From Saccharopolyspora hirsuta (GTDB lineage Bacteria; Actinomycetota; Actinomycetes; Mycobacteriales; Pseudonocardiaceae), in NCBI RefSeq assembly GCF_008630535.1, contig NZ_VWPH01000021.1, positions 38,559 to 102,558 of the forward strand: a stretch of DNA of 64,000 bases, read 5' to 3'. Under the pieces are notes generated by a model. It saw only the letters and a list, made by a program, of their open reading frames with translations. It did no database searches and had not been told where the DNA came from. The position numbers were made by a program, and so were the translations under genes. Below, piece after piece: positions 59,832-64,000 of this stretch. The first letter of the stretch is position 1; each line of letters opens with the position of its first letter.

Positions 59832-62800
59832 TGTCACGGCTGTGGCTGAACCGTAACGGCACAAACATCGCAGGCCGCTTGAAATCCTGGTTGACCAGGA
59901 AACCCGGGTCGCCGGCATGCATCAGTCTCGTCGCGGGCTATGTGAGCGTGCGGGGGCTGATGTTGATCGAGTCTGACGTACGCCGTGCTCTCGACCGGGG
60001 CACTGAAGTGCGGCTTCTGTTGGCTGTGACTCAGGACGAGGCGATTTGGATCAGGCTTCCTGATCCTTTCACTGATGTTGCTGACGTTCTCCGCCGGAGG
60101 CTCGCACGCGACGTTGAGTACCTGAGAACGGAGCTCTCGGGTATCCCCATGGTTCGCGAAGCGCAGGTCAGGTTGCTGGGATTGGCGCACCTTCTTCGTA
60201 GACAGGGTTTCTCGTGCCGCCGGCACGAATCCGCGTTCGTCCACAGCAAGGTTTTTGTGCAGCACGGTTCAGGCCTCAACCCCGCCGCCGTGATCGGATC
60301 GGCCAATTTGACACTCGGCGGCCTCATGCGGAATGAGGAGTGCGGTATTCAAACGACCGGAGCTGAAGCTCAGCAGGCGGTTGAGTACGCCACGGCGTTG
60401 TGGAACGAAGCCGTCCCGTTCGATCTCGCGGGCCTCCTTGAGGAGCAGTTCGCAAACTACCCCCACGAGCTGGTATTCCTGCGAATCTTGTTCGAAGTGT
60501 TCGGCGGAGACGTCAACGCTGAGGACAAGTTGTCGCTGGCGCCCTGGCAACGTGACGGGGTCGCCCGTGCCCTGGTGATCGCGCAGGAGTACGGGGGAGC
60601 GCTAATTGCCGACGATGTCGGAGTCGGCAAGACCTTTGAGGCAGCGGAGATCATCCGCCGCGGGATCTACGAGCGAGGCGAACGCGTTGTGGTCATCTGC
60701 CCCGCAAACCTCGTGCCTATGTGGGAGCGACGGCTCGCTGGCTGGAACCTCCCTGCCGACGTCGTTAGCTATCACAGCCTGTCGCGGGCGGTACAGGATG
60801 CGATGCAAGCTGGAAGCGCGCTTCCCTACCAACTGGTCGTGCTCGACGAGGCGCACTGGCTGCGTAACCCCACCACTTGGCGAGACGCCCTCCGAGAGGC
60901 TCTCGCATCGGCCGACAATCCACCACGGGTGTTCGGGTTGACCGCGACGCCCATCCAGAACCGCGGGCAGGACTTGGTTGAGATTGTGATGTTGCTTCTT
61001 CCGAAACTATCGGTCCAAGAACGACGTGCGCTCGCGGAGCGATGTCGTAGAGCTGACAGGCTTAAGCCCGAACAGCTGCACACCTTGCATCGACAACTCG
61101 AGAGCATGCTCGTACGCCGGACCCGGCCCTTCATCAAAGAGAACTACCCAAAGGGAATGGGCGACGCCTCTTTGGCCTTCCCCGAACAGGTTCCGAAGGA
61201 AGTTCGCTATAGGCTGCCGTCACGCCTGCGGACCCTCATCAGGGATGTCCTCGCCGCGCTCGACGTCGAGAACGCTGATCTCCCCCAAGCTGCTCTGACC
61301 GACTATCACGACCTGGCGCCGAACGAGACGCCGCCGCCCGCATTGACCATGGCGGCGTACCATCTCCAGGACTACAAGCTCAACGGTGGAGGCGGAAGCG
61401 AGGTCTCTAGCTTTGACTGGACGAGACTGATCAAATGCATGCTCTGCAAGCGACTTGAGTCATCGGTCGCCGCATTGGCGTCGACCCTTGAAGCGATGCG
61501 CTCACGCTGTGCCAAGGTTCTGCAGGACCTCGACTCGGGACTCGTGTACCTGCCCGCCCCCCACCACACAGACCGCGAGCAGCAACAGGATTGGTGGGGC
61601 GGGATGCTCGATGGCCAGAACCTGGTCGGGCCCGAGACTGACGAAACGGTCGCACGGCAACCGCGGACCAAACTGGTTGCTCATTCGGCGAGCCTTTTTG
61701 CCGTCTCTCAAATTCGCGAGGATGTTGGTCGTGACATCGCCACGCTCACGGCACTTAGGGACAGTGCCAACGACTTGATCTCGGTAGACCCGAAGGTACC
61801 GGTCCTCGTTGACCAGATTGCGCGGATCGCCGCCCACCCTGACGGGCCGAAGGTGGTGATCTTCACTGGATCAAGAGTCACAGGTGAACACATCACCAAC
61901 GAGATCATGCGCCATGTCGCTAGCGATCCACGACTGGCCTTGTATCGCAATCGGATCGCGAGTCTAGCTCGGCTCGACCGCCCGACCGAACGGCAGATCC
62001 GCGAGATCACGGCAGATTTTGCGCCTCAAGCAGCTGACATTGCGCCAGGAGCCTTCACATGCCGCGCGCCGCGTAACCGCTACGACCTTCTCATCTGCAC
62101 CGACATGCTCGCCGAAGGTATCAATCTTCAGCAGACCGCATTCGTTATTCACTTCGATCTTCCATGGAATCCCATGATGATCGGTCAACGCGCAGGTCGT
62201 GCAGATCGTCTCGGTTCGCCCTACGAGCAAATTTCATGCTTGTCGGTATTTCCTGACCGTGGCCTCGATGCGCAACTGCACCTGCTTAACCGTCTCTACG
62301 GAAAAATCAACCTGGCCGCAGCAGCAGTGGGCGTACCAACGCCGATCATCCCAGGGGCCGCCGTCCAGGTACGAGACTTTACGACGACAGTTCGGCCGCA
62401 GGAGTCCACTGCAGACACTTTCCCTGCCTTCGACAGCGATGTGTACCGGGCTGCGCTCGGAACGGCAATGAGAACGCCGGGACTAGGTGATGCCATCCGC
62501 AACTTCCCACGCAAGGCTGGCGGAGTGGTGGGAAACGGCGAAGTGTACGGGTTCGTTTTCTGCTTTCGCATCAACATGGAACCGCGGAACAAGGCGGCAC
62601 TTTGCACGATCTTCACGAACGGCGCGTCGCTCGTAGACCAGTCAAGTTGCCTGCACGAGGCTAGGGTGGAAGATCTAAGGTCGTGGCTTAAGGATGCTGC
62701 CAGTGATCACGCTAACATGGTCAAACCCGCGGGGGCACTTCCCGGTGAGGTTCTCCAACGTCTTTGGCCGGCACTTGAGCAAGCGCGAAAGCGAGTTGCC

Positions 62801-62890
62801 GTACTGCATAAAATTGCAGACAGCGAGTCAGATGACCAAATCACAGTGATCACTTGGCTCGCGCTTGCGAAGCCTATCCGGCAGGGATGA
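59828..62890 (+). CDS. PLD-nuclease / SNF2-type helicase fusion, second gene of the candidate defence operon
   Basis: 1020 aa. Residues about 30-200 form a phospholipase-D-like domain with one HKD half (FVHSKVFV, His139-Lys141, then IGSANLTLGG). Residues about 235-480 are the first SF2/SNF2 RecA lobe (ADDVGVGKT 261-269; LDEAHWL at 339-345; LTATP 371-375). The second lobe contains VVIFTGSRV, CTDMLAEGINLQ and QRAGRADRLGS. GTG at 59828 overlaps the DUF262 stop (ATG 59831 is the alternative), so the two are co-translated. Architecture recalls helicase/PLD defence proteins such as those of DISARM, but fused. Confidence 0.85.
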   Translation: MMSRLWLNRNGTNIAGRLKSWLTRKPGSPACISLVAGYVSVRGLMLIESDVRRALDRGTEVRLLLAVTQDEAIWIRLPDPFTDVADVLRRRLARDVEYLRTELSGIPMVREAQVRLLGLAHLLRRQGFSCRRHESAFVHSKVFVQHGSGLNPAAVIGSANLTLGGLMRNEECGIQTTGAEAQQAVEYATALWNEAVPFDLAGLLEEQFANYPHELVFLRILFEVFGGDVNAEDKLSLAPWQRDGVARALVIAQEYGGALIADDVGVGKTFEAAEIIRRGIYERGERVVVICPANLVPMWERRLAGWNLPADVVSYHSLSRAVQDAMQAGSALPYQLVVLDEAHWLRNPTTWRDALREALASADNPPRVFGLTATPIQNRGQDLVEIVMLLLPKLSVQERRALAERCRRADRLKPEQLHTLHRQLESMLVRRTRPFIKENYPKGMGDASLAFPEQVPKEVRYRLPSRLRTLIRDVLAALDVENADLPQAALTDYHDLAPNETPPPALTMAAYHLQDYKLNGGGGSEVSSFDWTRLIKCMLCKRLESSVAALASTLEAMRSRCAKVLQDLDSGLVYLPAPHHTDREQQQDWWGGMLDGQNLVGPETDETVARQPRTKLVAHSASLFAVSQIREDVGRDIATLTALRDSANDLISVDPKVPVLVDQIARIAAHPDGPKVVIFTGSRVTGEHITNEIMRHVASDPRLALYRNRIASLARLDRPTERQIREITADFAPQAADIAPGAFTCRAPRNRYDLLICTDMLAEGINLQQTAFVIHFDLPWNPMMIGQRAGRADRLGSPYEQISCLSVFPDRGLDAQLHLLNRLYGKINLAAAAVGVPTPIIPGAAVQVRDFTTTVRPQESTADTFPAFDSDVYRAALGTAMRTPGLGDAIRNFPRKAGGVVGNGEVYGFVFCFRINMEPRNKAALCTIFTNGASLVDQSSCLHEARVEDLRSWLKDAASDHANMVKPAGALPGEVLQRLWPALEQARKRVAVLHKIADSESDDQITVITWLALAKPIRQG

Positions 62891-62944
62891 GCCCGCGCTC
62901 TGGCAAGATCGATTGGGTAGGTGAGTCGAACTCATATGCGAGGA

Positions 62945-63272
62945 TGATGGTAGTTTGCCGACGTGACTCCGCCGCCTTCACCCCGGCGCCGGACGGGGCA
63001 CTGCCCTACCGAGTCGATCAGATCGGCACGACGATTGCCGTCCTTCCCGCCACCTGCAAAGGCGGGCGACACCTCGTCGTCCCAGGAGTCAGCAGAGCTA
63101 TCTCACCGAGGACGAGGTCCGCATGCACTGCCCGGCCTGCGCAGCGACGCCCGGCGTCGACGCGAGCTGGCGGTTGACCAGCAGTCACGCGGGCCCCGAC
63201 CGTGCCGAACTGGAACACCGGCCGTACGGCGACCTCATCCACCGCGTGCGGGCGGCGACCGGCGCAAGGTAG
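62945..63272 (+). pseudogene. Frameshifted zinc-ribbon-like small gene
   Basis: First frame: LPYRVDQIGTTIAVLPATCK then VVPG; after a shift near 63085 a second frame gives SYLTEDEVRMHCPACAATPG and AELEHRPYGDLIHRV to a stop at 63272. The CPAC pair and the earlier Cys look like a metal site. Broken by at least one frameshift. Confidence 0.5.
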
Positions 63273-63282
63273 GCGGGCGTGT

Positions 63283-63540
63283 CGTGATCAACAGCCCGTT
63301 CAGGCGCTGGGAGGGTGATGACATCCACGGACGTAGGCCGGTCCTCACGTCGGTGTGGGGCAACCTGACGCACCGCGGCACGTTATGGTGACCGGGCTGG
63401 ACCTCACAGGCGTGGTACCCGGACGGCTTCACGGCCGCTTCCCCAGCGTGGAGGACGACTGGTACGGGATCGTCAACTAGGAGATCGGCTACGCCGACGG
63501 CCGCCGCGACAAGCTCCACTTGGTCGACCAGTTCGCCGTT
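63283..63540 (+). pseudogene. Degraded small gene near the element end
   Basis: Reading across frames: INSPFRRWEGDDIHGRRPVL, WTSQAWYPDGFTAA, VEDDWYGIVN, then an in-frame TAG at 63478 where a codon is expected, then EIGYADGRRDKLHLVDQ. Two frameshifts and one stop make it non-functional. Family not named. From 63541 to 63737 nothing coding is seen. Confidence 0.5.
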
Positions 63541-63737
63541 CACCCGCGCTGCGCGAACGCCGGTAGCTCGCGAGCCAGGCGTACCCGGCACGTAAAATTC
63601 AGGCTGCGGGCTCGAACTGTTTGTGTTCCTCGGTCTCGCTGGAAGCGGGCTGCTGGCTTGCCGCGTTTTGGCATCTGACCCGAGCGACTACGCCGGGCAA
63701 TCAGACTGCCCTGCGCGCGGCCCTGATGGCCGTCTGC

Positions 63738-63768
63738 GGGGAGCACCGTGGGGAGCAAATGGGGAGCA
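63738..63768 (+). repeat. Three GGGGAGCA direct repeats, left arm of att region
   Basis: GGGGAGCA at 63738-63745, 63750-63757 and 63761-63768, spaced 12 and 11 bp, i.e. about one helical turn. With two more copies to the right of the tRNA core they look like arm-type integrase binding sites. Confidence 0.6.
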
Positions 63769-63874
63769 GCGCTGTGCGTTGAACTGCTGTGAACCGAACT
63801 CAACTGGATTGAATGGCTCCGCGCTGACCTGCGAATTCGTGTTTTCGCAGGTCAGCGCGGGGTGGTGGACATAG

Positions 63875-63916
63875 TTCACACCGAAGAGGTCACTGGTTCG
63901 ATCCCAGTATCGCCCA
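63875..63916 (+). other. att core: 3' part of a tRNA-Val(CAC) gene
   Basis: From the anticodon loop TTCACAC (63875-63881), through 3' anticodon stem CGAAG, variable AGGTC, T-arm ACTGG-TTCGATC-CCAGT, acceptor 3' strand ATCGCCC and discriminator A (63916). The sequence before 63875 (GGACATAG) does not form the 5' half of the tRNA, so this is a tRNA 3' fragment of the kind used as attachment core by tyrosine integrases. Anticodon assignment to Val is read from the loop (CAC). Confidence 0.75.
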
Positions 63917-63938
63917 CAGTGTGTTGTTGCTGGTCATT

Positions 63939-63967
63939 GGCCTGTTCGTGAAGATCACGAACAGGCC
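63939..63967 (+). terminator. tRNA-type hairpin terminator
   Basis: GGCCTGTTCGTG (63939-63950) pairs perfectly with CACGAACAGGCC (63956-63967) across AAGAT, followed by a T-rich stretch. Terminator after the tRNA 3' end. Confidence 0.75.
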
Positions 63968-63979
63968 TTTGATCGTTTC

Positions 63980-63998
63980 GGGGAGCATCTGGGGAGCA
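63980..63998 (+). repeat. Two GGGGAGCA direct repeats, right arm of att region
   Basis: GGGGAGCA at 63980-63987 and 63991-63998, 11 bp apart, same orientation as the three copies left of the att core. Confidence 0.6.
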
Positions 63999-64000
63999 GG

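Noticed and set aside
63738..63998. GGGGAGCA repeats as a CRISPR-like array
   Set aside because: Units are 8 bp with 3-4 bp gaps on each side of a tRNA fragment; no spacers.

Overview
The window is GC-rich actinobacterial DNA, most likely from a Pseudonocardiales member such as Saccharopolyspora or a relative. Supporting signs are a WhiB protein, XRE/DUF5753 + DUF397 and ImmA/MAB_1171c regulator modules, a PPE-type ESX-associated remnant, DUF3558, Acg-type nitroreductases, a Pup protein, heavy use of GTG starts, and hairpin terminators without T-runs. No rRNA, complete tRNA, IS element or CRISPR array was seen.

Layout. (1) 1-10.3 kb: small regulatory and hypothetical genes. These are an XRE / ImmA-protease / MAB_1171c membrane protein / amidohydrolase operon, whiB, two pairs of small conserved hypotheticals, an XRE-DUF5753 + DUF397 pair, an XRE-TPR regulator, and small proteins. 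(2) 10.3-13.3 kb: a decay zone. It holds a DUF3558/PPE chimera on the minus strand and V-type ATPase subunits B and D on the plus strand, all truncated or frameshifted and meeting at what looks like a deletion scar near 11.84 kb. (3) 13.3-57 kb: a dormancy island resembling the mycobacterial DosR (DevR) regulon. It carries ten universal stress protein (USP) genes, Acg-like nitroreductases, DUF3040 and DUF1876 (Rv1738-type) proteins, a split OtsB1 (Rv2006-type) trehalose module, two acyl-CoA synthetase (ADP-forming) genes, PEP synthase, FBP aldolase/phosphatase, CBS proteins, two P-type ATPases (one with a hemerythrin tail), an Rv1733c-type membrane protein, a formate dehydrogenase with fused NuoEF, and a PncB2-type nicotinate phosphoribosyltransferase. 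Inside it sit an isolated second pup gene and a decayed DosR-like regulator. A 5-4-5 inverted-repeat motif (GGGNC-N4-GNCCC, often followed by TA) recurs about 60-100 bp upstream of many of these genes and has the geometry of the DosR box. (4) 57-64 kb: a visibly less GC-rich accessory segment. It carries a two-gene operon (DUF262 protein + PLD/SNF2 helicase), degraded small genes, and a right end with a tRNA-Val 3'-end attachment core flanked by five GGGGAGCA repeats.

How the genes may work together (inference): under low oxygen or redox stress one operator family would switch on stress sensing (USP, CBS), acetate-forming ATP synthesis, formate oxidation, gluconeogenesis from pyruvate to fructose-6-phosphate, trehalose turnover, NAD salvage, ion pumping and ribosome or protein protection. 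The two-gene operon near the att site is the best candidate for an undescribed, probably anti-phage, system. The pup paralogue placed behind a DosR-type box is the most unexpected gene in the dormancy island.
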